DNA of 64,000 bases from Luteimonas mephitis DSM 12574 (lineage in GTDB: Bacteria; Pseudomonadota; Gammaproteobacteria; Xanthomonadales; Xanthomonadaceae): contig NZ_AULN01000017.1 of NCBI RefSeq assembly GCF_000422305.1, positions 124,001-188,000 on the forward strand. Reading direction: 5' to 3'. Shown in pieces: positions 46,696 to 55,282 of this stretch; positions within the stretch are counted from its first letter, which is position 1, and each line of letters begins with the position of its first letter. Position numbers and translations under genes: made by a program. The notes under the pieces were generated by a model that was given only the letters and a program-made list of their open reading frames with translations, was not told where the DNA came from and ran no database searches.

Positions 46696-47259
46696 CTAGC
46701 CTGCTCCCGTACGCACCTCGATCCCCAGCGCCGGCGCAATCGCGCGCATGGCCTCGTCGTCGCGGCCCAGGGTGATCCAGCCGGCAGTGGTGTCGGTGCC
46801 GGTCTCCCACAGCCACAGCGTGTAGCCGTGGGTGCGCAGTGCGTCATGGGCGATGCGCACGAGCGCGACGGTGTCGGCATCGGCCAGGAATTCGTCGTCG
46901 GTCGGATCCTCCACGCCCCAGTCGATGTCGAGGTTCCAGCGCGACACCAGTTCGGTGATGCTCTCCACGAAGGCGGCCGCGTCGTCGTCCTGCACCTGGA
47001 AACCCGACTTCCAGTCGATGATGTCCTTGAGCAGCCACGCCGGCTCGATCTCGTCCTCACCTGCGTCCGCGGTCGCGTCCTGGTACTGGCCGAACTGCTG
47101 CAGCGCGGTCTCCTCGTCGCCCGGATTGACCAGCAGCAACAGCTGCCACACCAGCTGCTCGGTGCCGGCGTCCTCGTCGATCCCGTCCTCGGCGCCAAGG
47201 CCGTCGGCGAAATTGGCGAAGTTGTCGTCGGCGTCGTACTCGGTGTCGGGTGCGTGCAT
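46696..47259 (-). CDS. Hypothetical acidic protein (DUF6630-like)
   Basis: The start MHAPDTEYDADDNFANFADG gives 187 residues, strongly acidic. Recognisable blocks are QLLLLVNPGDEETALQQFGQ, AWLLKDIIDWKSGFQVQDDDAAAFVESI, WNLDIDWGVEDPTDDEFL and YTLWLWETGTDTTAGWITLGRDDEAM. This resembles the family called DUF6630, though I state that from memory. No catalytic motif is known. It is divergent from the MFS gene. Confidence 0.7.
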   Translation of the reverse strand: MHAPDTEYDADDNFANFADGLGAEDGIDEDAGTEQLVWQLLLLVNPGDEETALQQFGQYQDATADAGEDEIEPAWLLKDIIDWKSGFQVQDDDAAAFVESITELVSRWNLDIDWGVEDPTDDEFLADADTVALVRIAHDALRTHGYTLWLWETGTDTTAGWITLGRDDEAMRAIAPALGIEVRTGAG

Positions 47260-47411
47260 GTGCGGGGCAGGGGCGGGGCTGGGCGCCAAGGATAGACCCT
47301 GCGCGGCGAGTCCACGCGTGCAGCGAGTGCGTTCGCGGCTGCCGCGTTAGCATGGCCGCTCCGGTCGCCTCGGCGGCAACGTTTGGCGAGGCGCGGCACC
47401 TCTTGAGCAGC

Positions 47412-48704
47412 ATGTTCCACTCACTCAGGAGCCATAACTACCGGCTGTGGGCCGGGGGCGCGCTGGTGTCCAACGTGGGCACGTGGATGCAGCGCATCGG
47501 GCAGGACTGGCTGGTGCTGACCGTGCTCACCGACCACAGCGCCACGGCGGTGGGCACGGTGATGGCGCTGCAGTTCGGGCCGCCGCTGCTGCTGTTGCCG
47601 CTGACCGGGTTTGCCGCCGACCACCTGGATCGCCGCAAGCTGCTGCTGTTCACCCAGGCCGCCGCCGGATTGCTGGCGCTGGGCCTTGGCTTGCTGACGC
47701 TGACCGGCGCGGTGCAGCTTTGGCACGTCTACGGGTTTGCCTCGTTGCTCGGCTGCGTGACCGCGTTCGACGCGCCGGCGCGGCAGGCGTTCGTGTCGGA
47801 CCTGGTCGACGATGACGACCTGGCCAATGCGGTGGCGCTGAACTCGGCCTCCTTCAACGCCGCGCGGATGGTCGGCCCGGCGGTGGCGGGCGCGCTGATC
47901 GCGGCGATCGGCGAGGGCTGGCTGTTCGTGGTCAACGCCGGTTCCTATGGCGCGGTGCTGGTCTCGCTGTGGTTCCTGCGGGTGCACGAGCTGCATGTCG
48001 AGGCCCGGCCGGAACGCACGCGCGGCAGCCTGTTGGCCGGGTTCCGCTACGTGTGGCAGCGGCCGGACCTGGTCGCGGTGCTGGTGATGCTCGCGCTGCT
48101 GGGAACGTTCGGCTTCAACTTCGCCATCTTCATTTCCACCATGTCGGTCACCGTGTTCCACGGTGACGCCAGCCAGTACGGCCTGCTGACCTCGTCGATG
48201 GCAGCCGGCACCATGAGCGGGGCGCTGCTTTCGGCCCGCCGCCCGGCGCCGGGCATGGTGCTGATGGCAGTGTCGGCGGCGTGCTTCGGCATCAGCGTGG
48301 CGGTGGCCGCGGTGATGCCCGGCCCGATCCTGTTCGCGGTCGTGCTGTTCTTCGTCGGCCTGGCGGCGCTGACCTTCATGACTGCCAGCAACTCGATGAT
48401 GCAGCTCACCACCGAGCGCACGATGCGCGGGCGGGTGCTGGCGCTGCGCATCGCCGTGGTCATGGGCGGTACGCCGCTTGGCGCGCCATTGGTGGGCTGG
48501 GTGGTCGACCGGTTCGGCGCACGCTTGGCGCTGGGCATCGGCGCGCTGTCCGGGATTGCTGCCGCCGCGGTGGCGGTCGCCTATCTGGTCAGGCATCGCG
48601 AGCTGCGCCTGTCGCGGGATGCCGGGCGTCTGCGCCTGCTCATCGAGGCTGCGCCGGCCGACGGGACGGATGTGCGCGTGGCGGCAGGGGAGCGCGTGAC
48701 GTGA
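47412..48704 (+). CDS. MFS exporter (EntS/MFS_3-like)
   Basis: The preferred start MFHSLRSHNYRLWAGGALVSN gives 430 residues and matches the usual N-terminus of this group; an ATG at 47352 would add 20 residues. About 11-12 membrane helices are visible. The MFS loop motif between helices 2 and 3 is GFAADHLDRRKLLL, and FDAPARQAFVSDLV is the MFS_3/EntS hallmark. Members export siderophores or drugs by proton antiport. Substrate unknown; no siderophore genes are nearby. Confidence 0.9.
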   Translation: MFHSLRSHNYRLWAGGALVSNVGTWMQRIGQDWLVLTVLTDHSATAVGTVMALQFGPPLLLLPLTGFAADHLDRRKLLLFTQAAAGLLALGLGLLTLTGAVQLWHVYGFASLLGCVTAFDAPARQAFVSDLVDDDDLANAVALNSASFNAARMVGPAVAGALIAAIGEGWLFVVNAGSYGAVLVSLWFLRVHELHVEARPERTRGSLLAGFRYVWQRPDLVAVLVMLALLGTFGFNFAIFISTMSVTVFHGDASQYGLLTSSMAAGTMSGALLSARRPAPGMVLMAVSAACFGISVAVAAVMPGPILFAVVLFFVGLAALTFMTASNSMMQLTTERTMRGRVLALRIAVVMGGTPLGAPLVGWVVDRFGARLALGIGALSGIAAAAVAVAYLVRHRELRLSRDAGRLRLLIEAAPADGTDVRVAAGERVT

Positions 48705-48823
48705 CGGGTGATCGGGCGGCTGGACCGTGCCGTGGATCGTTCTCGACACGCATGGGCGACATGACGGGCGCATTCGTCCGGCGCCGGTAGACTTGCAACC
48801 CCTCCAGGCCGCATGACCCAGCG

Positions 48824-49294
48824 ATGATCAACAACGATGTCCTGCGCAGCGTCCGCTACATGCTCGACCTGGGCGACGGCAAGGTGGTCGAGATCGCTCG
48901 CTTGGCGGATCCCGCGTTCGCCGTCGACAAGGACCAGGTGCGAGCCTTCCTGCTGAAGGAAGACGACCCCGGTTACCTGGCCTGCAGCGATGGCGTGCTT
49001 GCGCATTTCCTCGACGGGTTGATCATCCATCGTCGCGGCATGGACGAAGGCGTGCCGCCGCGGCCGGTGGAGAAGCGCATCAGCAACAACGTGGTGCTGA
49101 AGAAGCTGCGGGTGGCGTTCGAGCTCAAGGACGTGGACATGCACCAGGTGTTCGCGGATGCGGGGTTCCCCGTGTCCAAGCCGGAGCTGTCGGCATTGTT
49201 CCGCCAGCCCGGGCACAAGAACTTCCGCCCGTGCGGCGACCAGCTGCTGCGCAACTTCCTCAAGGGGCTGACGCTGCGCGTGCGCGGCGCCTAG
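48824..49294 (+). CDS. DUF1456-family protein (YehS-like)
   Basis: This 156-residue protein consists of two repeats of a ~70-residue unit: MINNDVLRSVRYMLDLGDGKVVEIARLAD...DGVLAHFLDGLIIHRRG and RISNNVVLKKLRVAFELKDVDMHQVFADAGF...DQLLRNFLKGLTLRVRG. This is the DUF1456/YehS pattern. Function is unknown in all members. It follows the MFS gene by 119 bp and converges with the pseudouridine synthase gene, whose stop codon lies 27 bp beyond. Confidence 0.92.
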   Translation: MINNDVLRSVRYMLDLGDGKVVEIARLADPAFAVDKDQVRAFLLKEDDPGYLACSDGVLAHFLDGLIIHRRGMDEGVPPRPVEKRISNNVVLKKLRVAFELKDVDMHQVFADAGFPVSKPELSALFRQPGHKNFRPCGDQLLRNFLKGLTLRVRGA

Positions 49295-49321
49295 GCCGGG
49301 CGTGCGCCGGTCGCGTGCGCC

Positions 49322-50044
49322 TCAGAAGCGTTCGCCAGCGGGTAGGTAGCGCCACATCCCGACGGGCATCCTGGCCAGCGGCACCCTGCCGATGCGGATG
49401 CGCCGGATCGCCACCACGTCCAGGCCGACCTGCGCGCACATGTCGCGCAGTTGCCCGCTTCGCACGCCCTTGATCGCGAAGCGCAGGCGGATCTCGTTCT
49501 GCCAGCTGACCTTGCACGGCGGCAACTCGCGGCCGCCGTAATGCAGGCCGTGGTTGAGCTTGCGCAGGCCATAGGGCGCAATCTCGCCGCTGACCTCGAC
49601 CACGAATTCCTGTTCGATCTCATCGCGGTCTTCGGTCAGCCGGCGCCACACGCGACCGTCCTGGGTCAGCACCATCAGGCCGCTGGCATCGGCATCGAGC
49701 GGTACCAGCGGGGTCAGGCGATGGAAGTGGCGCTCGAGCAGGCGCACGCCCGAAGGATCGTCGGGCCAGTGCGTCCCGGGCTGCACCAGTCCCGCCGCGG
49801 CCTTGCGGCCGGTGATCGCATCAAAGCCAACGGGCTTGTGCAGCAGCACCGTGGCCGGTTCGACGGCTTCGAGCTGCGCGGCGGGATCCAGCGCGACGAC
49901 CTCGGCGGACACCGGGCGCGCCGGATCTTCGACCACGCATCCATCGACCGACACCCAGCCGCCCTTGATGTACTGCTCGGCCTCGACGCGCGAGCACCGG
50001 GCCAGGTCGGCAACACGTTTCGCCAGTCGAACCGGATCAGGCAT
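49322..50044 (-). CDS. rRNA pseudouridine synthase, RsuA/RluF family
   Basis: This 240-residue protein has an N-terminal S4 RNA-binding domain (LAKRVADLARCSRVEAEQYIKGGWVSVDG) and a synthase domain. The catalytic aspartate is D117 in LVPLDADASGLMVLTQDG, a variant of the usual GRLDxxTSGLLLLT. The end GLDVVAIRRIRIGRVPLARMPVGMWRYL is typical of the RluF/RsuA group. It isomerises uridine in ribosomal RNA. The exact position cannot be deduced; RluF-like 23S rRNA modification is most likely. It lies 81 bp downstream of the TrmY gene on the same strand, so two pseudouridine-related enzymes are neighbours. Confidence 0.88.
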   Translation of the reverse strand: MPDPVRLAKRVADLARCSRVEAEQYIKGGWVSVDGCVVEDPARPVSAEVVALDPAAQLEAVEPATVLLHKPVGFDAITGRKAAAGLVQPGTHWPDDPSGVRLLERHFHRLTPLVPLDADASGLMVLTQDGRVWRRLTEDRDEIEQEFVVEVSGEIAPYGLRKLNHGLHYGGRELPPCKVSWQNEIRLRFAIKGVRSGQLRDMCAQVGLDVVAIRRIRIGRVPLARMPVGMWRYLPAGERF

Positions 50045-50125
50045 GGATCGGCGCCGCGGGAACCAGATTGCGCATTGTACCGGGCAGGGACGCTGCCGCC
50101 CGCTGCAACGAGGTCGACGTGGGTG

Positions 50126-50719
50126 TTACCGCTGGTCGAGTTCGTGATGGATCAGCACTACGCATTGCGATGCAAACAGCATCCTGGATCCCAGCGTGAT
50201 CTTCTTCGCGCCCAGGCGCTCGAGGCTGTGGAACGTCTTCTTCGGCATCGGGATGTGGTCGGTCAGCAGGAAGCAGGGGTTGCCGTCGAACACCTGCTCG
50301 CGCATCGGCGTGCCTTTCGGGTCCATCACGAACAGCTGGTGATCCCCCGCCAGTTCCTGCACCAGTCGCTCGAAGCTCACCGTGCGCACGGTGACGCCTG
50401 GTTCCACCGCTCGCGACTCGTCCTTGCCCATTCCCCGCGATGCATCCAGCGCCTTGGCGATCTTGCCCAGCAGCGTGCGCTCGTCGAAGCCGCCGATATC
50501 GTGCATGGCGTTGGCGTCGAAGCGGATCGTGCGGGAGAAATCCCGCGTGCTTTCCAGGACCAGGTAGATCACGACATCCGCGCGGTGCGACTGGGCCACG
50601 AACACCGCATTCATCAGCGCATGCGCGAGGATTTCGGGATGCGCCTCCTTGCCGACGGATGCCAGCAGCGCCTCGCTGTCCGTGGGCGCTGCGCGCGCCC
50701 TGAGTACGAAGGTTCTCAT
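50126..50719 (-). CDS. trmY: TrmY-like tRNA (pseudouridine-54 N1) methyltransferase
   Basis: This 197-residue SPOUT-class protein resembles archaeal TrmY, which methylates N1 of pseudouridine 54 in tRNA. It shows MRTFVLRARAAPTDSEALLASVG, HALMNAVFVAQSHRADVVIYLVLE and FVMDPKGTPMREQVFDGNPCFLLTDHIPMPKKTFHSLERLGAKKITLG. The C-terminal knot with GxN-FxLxDH is the diagnostic SAM-binding element. TrmY/COG1901 proteins are scattered in gammaproteobacteria, where the target is not well established. The neighbouring pseudouridine synthase could provide its substrate, but RluF-type enzymes act on rRNA, so this is speculative. Confidence 0.85.
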   Translation of the reverse strand: MRTFVLRARAAPTDSEALLASVGKEAHPEILAHALMNAVFVAQSHRADVVIYLVLESTRDFSRTIRFDANAMHDIGGFDERTLLGKIAKALDASRGMGKDESRAVEPGVTVRTVSFERLVQELAGDHQLFVMDPKGTPMREQVFDGNPCFLLTDHIPMPKKTFHSLERLGAKKITLGSRMLFASQCVVLIHHELDQR

Positions 50720-51140
50720 GCGTGTTCCGGGAAAAGATGCCAGTGGAAATCGTGATGCCGGTGCGGGCTTCGGTGGTGGAGACTATGCACCATGCGCCTG
50801 CCGCTGGAAGCACCGCGGGGTGCGAGCCAGGGATCGGATGCGATCGGTCCGGTGGTCGACCAGGTCGATTGCGCCAACCCCTCTGATTGCCGCTTGTGAT
50901 CGCAGCCCTGATCGGAATCCTGCTGCGAAAGCCTCCGATCGATGCAGCTCCGCACTTGCCGGGCGAGATTTTTTCCTAGTCGTGCCGCGTGGGACAGGCT
51001 CGAGCGGAGACTAGAATCGTCGTGCGGGAATTCCGCATGGCGATGGCACCGGAAAGAAGCCTCACGCTCTTCGCATCGCCCCGGGCATCCGCGCAGCCGC
51101 GGGCTGCGACGCGATCCATCGATTCGAGACAGGGGACAAC
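50720..51140. other. 420-bp divergent intergenic region
   Basis: No gene or repeat is recognisable between the divergent trmY-like gene and the outer-membrane barrel gene. It must hold both promoters; I cannot identify convincing -35/-10 boxes by eye. Confidence 0.5.
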
Positions 51141-51899
51141 ATGAACAAGACCATCCCGGGGGCCGCCATGGCCGTCGTCATCGCGGGCGCGCTGCTGGCG
51201 TCTGCAAGCGCCCACGCGCAGAGCAAGCCGATCCAGGGTTGGCAGCCAGGGCAGCACGAGGAGCCGGATCCCGCCAAGCGCGTGCCGCAGGCGCCGCAGC
51301 AGGCGCCGCAGCAGGCGCCGGCCAGCCAGCAGGCACAGCCGGCACCAAGGCCGCCATCGGTTGTCGTACGGGAGCAGCCGTACGCCGCGGCGCAGCCCGA
51401 GCCGGCGCAGCGCGAAGAAGATCGCGGTGGCTTTTTCGTGGGCGTGCAGGGCGGCAAGGGCTGGGTGTATGAAGACGTCGACCAGTCCGCGCTCGCGGTC
51501 AATGCCGGCTATCGCTGGCAGGCGGGGCCGGTGTCACTGATCGGCATCGAGGTGGCGAGTGGTCGGCTGGACAGCACCCGGGAAGGCCCGTGGCGCTACG
51601 GCAAGGTCGAGTACGACAGCATCGGTGCAAACGCGCGCTTCAACTTCGGCCGCAACAGCCCGGTGTACGGACTGGTCCGCGCCGGCTACTGGACAGCCGA
51701 TGACAGCGAATCGGGCATGGACGTGGATGGTGGCTACTTCGGCGTCGGCCTCGGCGTCGATGTCAATCGCCACTTCAACCTGAGCCTGGTCTACACCAAC
51801 TACGTGTACTTCGAGGATTACTACTGGGAAGGCAACGACTTCCACTACGACATCAATCGCGCCGACACGCTGATGCTTGGTGCCGAAGTGCGGTTCTGA
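51141..51899 (+). CDS. Outer-membrane beta-barrel protein with Pro/Gln-rich linker
   Basis: This 252-residue protein has a signal peptide cleaved after ASAHA (residue ~26). A Gln/Pro/Ala-rich disordered segment (~37-88, repeats of QAPQ) follows. The C-terminal ~150 residues have alternating hydrophobic strands and aromatic girdles: GGFFVGVQGGKGWVYEDV, then GIEVASGRLDSTREGPWRY, PVYGLVRAGYW and LGAEVRF, with the terminal phenylalanine used by the Bam machinery. It is an eight-strand OmpA/OmpX-like porin-type barrel of unknown function. A GGGGA site precedes the start. It lies 300 bp upstream of the borosin genes, on the same strand; that spacer (51900-52199) contains no other recognisable feature. 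Confidence 0.8.
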   Translation: MNKTIPGAAMAVVIAGALLASASAHAQSKPIQGWQPGQHEEPDPAKRVPQAPQQAPQQAPASQQAQPAPRPPSVVVREQPYAAAQPEPAQREEDRGGFFVGVQGGKGWVYEDVDQSALAVNAGYRWQAGPVSLIGIEVASGRLDSTREGPWRYGKVEYDSIGANARFNFGRNSPVYGLVRAGYWTADDSESGMDVDGGYFGVGLGVDVNRHFNLSLVYTNYVYFEDYYWEGNDFHYDINRADTLMLGAEVRF

Positions 51900-52199
51900 C
51901 CGGCATGGCAGGCGCTGGCATGCCGACCCCATGCCATGCGCCGGCCCCGCGTCGTTCCCGTTCAGGTCGGTGATCCGTTCCTCGCCGCATGTCGCCGGGC
52001 ATGGGCGCGGTCGCGGGCTTGTCCAGATGAGCTGCGTGCAACGGAAGCGGATATTCCTGTGGTAGTGTCCCACTGCCCCGAGGGCCGGTGGAGGGCTTGC
52101 ACGCCGCCCGGGGCAACTGCCGCATGAAAGCTGCGTCGCCGCCGGATCGCGGGCGCGCGATGACCGATGCCTGATGATGGGTTCCCAGGGGGAAATGAC

Positions 52200-52418
52200 A
52201 TGTCGAAACTGCTCGATCTGATGAGGAAGCTTGGCAGCGATGCCGCGCTGGCGGAGGAGTACGGGAAGGATCCGGAGGCGGTCTTGCGTCGTGCCGGCGT
52301 GACCGACGAGGAGCGCAGGGCGATGCTGGAGAGTGATTACGCGGCGGTCGGGAAACTCACCGGGCTCGCGGAAGGGCAGTACGCCACCAACCACACCATC
52401 AAGGCGTACGACAAGTAG
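52200..52418 (+). CDS. Putative borosin RiPP precursor peptide (SonA-like)
   Basis: This 72-residue protein starts at ATG 52200 behind an AGGGGGA site. From memory of Shewanella SonA, it aligns over its whole length: MSxLxDL, LGSDAALAEEY, KDPEAVLRRAGVTDEE, then a short D..AVGKLTG helix (residues 1-55, the borosin-binding domain). A C-terminal tail GLAEGQYATNHTIKAYDK follows, which would be the core that receives backbone N-methyl groups. The fused methyltransferase gene starts 29 bp downstream. The split arrangement (precursor separate from enzyme) is the SonA/SonM type. Core positions and any follower cleavage are unproved. An in-frame ATG at 52167 is less likely. Confidence 0.82.
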   Translation: MSKLLDLMRKLGSDAALAEEYGKDPEAVLRRAGVTDEERRAMLESDYAAVGKLTGLAEGQYATNHTIKAYDK

Positions 52419-52447
52419 CGCCGGCCTCCGTCGCCAGGTACCTGCGC

Positions 52448-54982
52448 ATGTTCCGGCTGGTCGCGATCGCGTTGCTGTGGCTCGCGTTCGCCTGCGCTCC
52501 CGCGTTCGCGGTCGATTCGTCGCCTGCGAACGCGGCGCTGGAGGCGAAGGTCCAGGAGATCGAGCAGCTCGCGGTCACCGAGCACTGGAGCAAGTCGGAT
52601 GCCGCGATTGCCGCGCTGGCGCAGCAACGCAGTGCGCTGACGCCGCTGCAGCGGCAGCGCATCGAGTTCATCAGCCTGCGCAATCGCGCCCTTGCCGGCG
52701 ACCAGCCAGCGGCGCTGAAGGGCCTGGCCGAGCTGTTGAAGCAGGACATGCCGGTGCCTCTGCGCGTGCGCATCTACGCCACGGCCACCGGCGTCGCCGC
52801 CAACCTCGAGGATTGGCCGCTGGCGTTCGCGTGGCTCAACGAGGGCCTGAAGTACCTGCACGACAGCCCCGCGGAATCGGCCAGGCTGCTCGGGGCCGCC
52901 AGCTACCTGCACACGCTGGTCGGAGAAACCGGGCGCGCACGGGAGCTGGCGCTGCAGGCGCTGCACATCGTCGAAACCGGGGACGATCCGCGCGCGCTGT
53001 GCCTGGCGCTGAGCGACGTGGCGCTGGCCGAGGATCACGCCAGCCATTTCCGCGAGGCGGAGAAATGGCGCCACCGCCAGATCGAAGCCTGCGTCCGCGC
53101 CGGGGATCCGGTCTTCGTCGCCAACGGCAAGTACGGCGTGGGCAAGATGGCTGCGGCCCAGGGGCACCACGCCGAAGCGCTGAAGTGGGGGCGCGAGGCG
53201 CTCGCCGAGTTCGAGGCGGTGGGCTATGCGGTCGGTGCGCACAGCGCGAAGCTCGTGATCGCCGAAAGCCTGATTGCCTCGAACCGGCAGCTCGACCAGG
53301 CCCAGGCGATGCTGGTCGACACGCTCCGGTACTACAAGGAGCAGAAGTCCGACCTGGCCGTCGCCGAGACCGAGCGGTTGCTTGCCAGGCTCGCCGAAAA
53401 GCGCGGCGACATCGCTGCGGCGCTGCTGCACACCAAGCGGGCGATGGAAGTGTCCGGAGCCGTCGAGGTCGTCGCGCGCGAGCGTCGACTGGCTTACCTG
53501 CAGGTGCAGTTCGACACGAAGTTGAAGGAACAGCAGATCGCGTTGCTGGAGTCGGAGAAGCAGGTCGCCGCCCTGCAGGTCACCGCGAACAAGCGCCGGC
53601 AATGGCTGCTGGCCATCGGCATGGCCGGGTTGCTGGTCACCGCCATCCTGCTGCTGGTGCTGCTGCGGCGATCGTTCCGCCAGCGCCGCCGCTACCGCTG
53701 GCTGTCCGAGCACGACAGCCTGACCCGCCTGCTCAACTACCAGCAGGTGCGCAAGCTTGGCGAGCAGGCATTCGCGCGCGCGCGCGGTACCGGGCGGCCG
53801 TTCACCGCGATCGTCGCCGACATCGATCTGTTCAAGCAGGTCAACGACCGCCATGGCCACGCGGCCGGCGACGAGGCATTGCGCAGCCTTGCCGGCTGGA
53901 TCAGCGAAACGGTGGGCGCGAGCGGCGTCGCCGGGCGCAGCGGTGGCGACGAGTTCACGATCCTGCTCGAAGCCGATGCGGCGGAAGCCGAGGCGATGCT
54001 GCAGCGCCTGCGCGGCCGGATCGAGCCGATCACGGTGTTCGGGCAGACCTTCCGGTTCAACATCAGCTCCGGGGTCTGCCAGGCCAACGGGCACGCCGAC
54101 ACGCTGGAGCAGCTGATCCACGAGGCCGACCAGGCCCTGTACCGGGCCAAGAGCGAAGGGCGCGACCGCATCGTCCGCGCCGGCGACGCGCCCGCCGAAC
54201 CGGCGCCGGCCGCCGGACTGGTGGTCGTCGGCAGCGGCATCCAGTTCGGCCGCCATGCCAGCGAGCGCTGCCTGTCGGAGATCCGCGAGGCCGAGGTGGT
54301 GTTCTGCCTGGCCGACGCGTTTGCGCTGGCGATGATCCACGACTTCCGGCCCGACGTGATCAACCTCGGCGTGCATTACGCGCCGGGCAAGGACCGGCGC
54401 CAGACCTATCGCGAGATCGACGAGGCGATCATGGCGCAGGTCCGCGCTGGCAAGCGGGTCTGCGCGGTGTTCTACGGCCATCCGGGCGTGTTTGCCGACG
54501 TGCCGCACGCGGTGGTGCGCAAGGCGCGCGCGGAAGGCATCCCGGCGCGCATGGAACCGGGTATTTCCGCCGAGGCGTGCCTGTATGCCGACCTGGGCAT
54601 CGATCCGGGCCATCGCGGCGTGCAGTCGATGGAGGCGACCCATTTCATGGTCTACGACCGCCAGCCCGACCCCGCCGGCCTGGTGCTGCTGTGGCAGGTG
54701 GCGCTGTCCGGCGACCTGGCCTGCAGCCGCCTGCACGCCGAGCGCGAAGGGCTGCAGGCGCTGGTCGACAAGCTGCTGCGCTGGTACCCGCCCGACCACG
54801 AGGTCATCCTCTACGAGGCCGCGCGGCTGCCGATCGAAACCCCGCGCGCGGAGCGTCTCGCGCTGCGCGACCTGCCCTCGGCGCACTACGAGGAATACAC
54901 CACCCTCGTGATCCCGGCGTTGGGCGAACTGCGCGACGATCCGGATTGCGCGCGCGAAGCGGCGAGTCCCGGGAAGGCCTGA
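52448..54982 (+). CDS. TPR-GGDEF sensor fused to a borosin alpha-N-methyltransferase
   Basis: This 844-residue protein has a signal peptide (1-21), a periplasmic TPR-rich helical region (~30-350), a coiled coil (355-384), a membrane helix (386-407) and a cytosolic GGDEF domain (~421-577). RSGGDEF is at 497-503, intact for diguanylate cyclase; HDSLTRLLN is present and the RxxD inhibitory site is absent. The borosin methyltransferase follows (~590-830): VVGSGIQF SAM loop, Y644, R650, Y654 and Y676 at spacings matching Y66, R72, Y76 and Y98 of OphMA. Block identity to SonM is strong (VFYGHPGVFADVPHAV, MEPGISAEACLYADLGIDPG, PDHEVILYEAARLPIETPRAE). It probably N-methylates the peptide encoded upstream; coupling to c-di-GMP or a periplasmic signal is inferred. 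Confidence 0.9.
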   Translation: MFRLVAIALLWLAFACAPAFAVDSSPANAALEAKVQEIEQLAVTEHWSKSDAAIAALAQQRSALTPLQRQRIEFISLRNRALAGDQPAALKGLAELLKQDMPVPLRVRIYATATGVAANLEDWPLAFAWLNEGLKYLHDSPAESARLLGAASYLHTLVGETGRARELALQALHIVETGDDPRALCLALSDVALAEDHASHFREAEKWRHRQIEACVRAGDPVFVANGKYGVGKMAAAQGHHAEALKWGREALAEFEAVGYAVGAHSAKLVIAESLIASNRQLDQAQAMLVDTLRYYKEQKSDLAVAETERLLARLAEKRGDIAAALLHTKRAMEVSGAVEVVARERRLAYLQVQFDTKLKEQQIALLESEKQVAALQVTANKRRQWLLAIGMAGLLVTAILLLVLLRRSFRQRRRYRWLSEHDSLTRLLNYQQVRKLGEQAFARARGTGRPFTAIVADIDLFKQVNDRHGHAAGDEALRSLAGWISETVGASGVAGRSGGDEFTILLEADAAEAEAMLQRLRGRIEPITVFGQTFRFNISSGVCQANGHADTLEQLIHEADQALYRAKSEGRDRIVRAGDAPAEPAPAAGLVVVGSGIQFGRHASERCLSEIREAEVVFCLADAFALAMIHDFRPDVINLGVHYAPGKDRRQTYREIDEAIMAQVRAGKRVCAVFYGHPGVFADVPHAVVRKARAEGIPARMEPGISAEACLYADLGIDPGHRGVQSMEATHFMVYDRQPDPAGLVLLWQVALSGDLACSRLHAEREGLQALVDKLLRWYPPDHEVILYEAARLPIETPRAERLALRDLPSAHYEEYTTLVIPALGELRDDPDCAREAASPGKA

Positions 54983-55282
54983 ACAATCCTGCTTCCGCCG
55001 CCGTTCCCGTGAAGGCGGGGGCCGCGAACGCGGCCTCGAGTCCCGTACGCCGGGGCTGCGCTCCCCGACACAGGATGCGGGATGACCGATCCGCGCCGGC
55101 AACTGGATGCGTCGTTCCTGCGCGGATTCGACGGCGAAAACCCCGGCTGGCAGGGCAGGGTGGGGATCGCGCCGTGCTTCGACTGACGCGATCCCGCGCA
55201 AGGTGAACGCCGCGCGTGTCGTCACAATGCGAGAATGCCGTCCCGACCGGCGCCTGCCGCCGTGTTGTTCCCCTAGGATTCC
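54983..55282. other. 300-bp spacer after the borosin gene, with a tiny open frame
   Basis: Contains a repeat-like CCGTTCCCGTGAAGGCGGGG (54999-55018). A 34-codon frame starting MTDPRRQLDASFLRGFDG lies at 55082-55186 with no convincing ribosome site. I see no hallmark of a second precursor, so it is left unnamed. Confidence 0.4.

Noticed and set aside
51900-52199. Cyclic-di-GMP riboswitch before the borosin precursor
   Set aside because: Attractive given the GGDEF fusion, but I could not identify the conserved GEMM core in this spacer.
54216-54982. Siroheme/cobalamin-type porphyrin methylase domain
   Set aside because: The fold is shared, but the ordered blocks and the spaced Y/R/Y/Y residues match borosin methyltransferases, and a matching precursor lies directly upstream.
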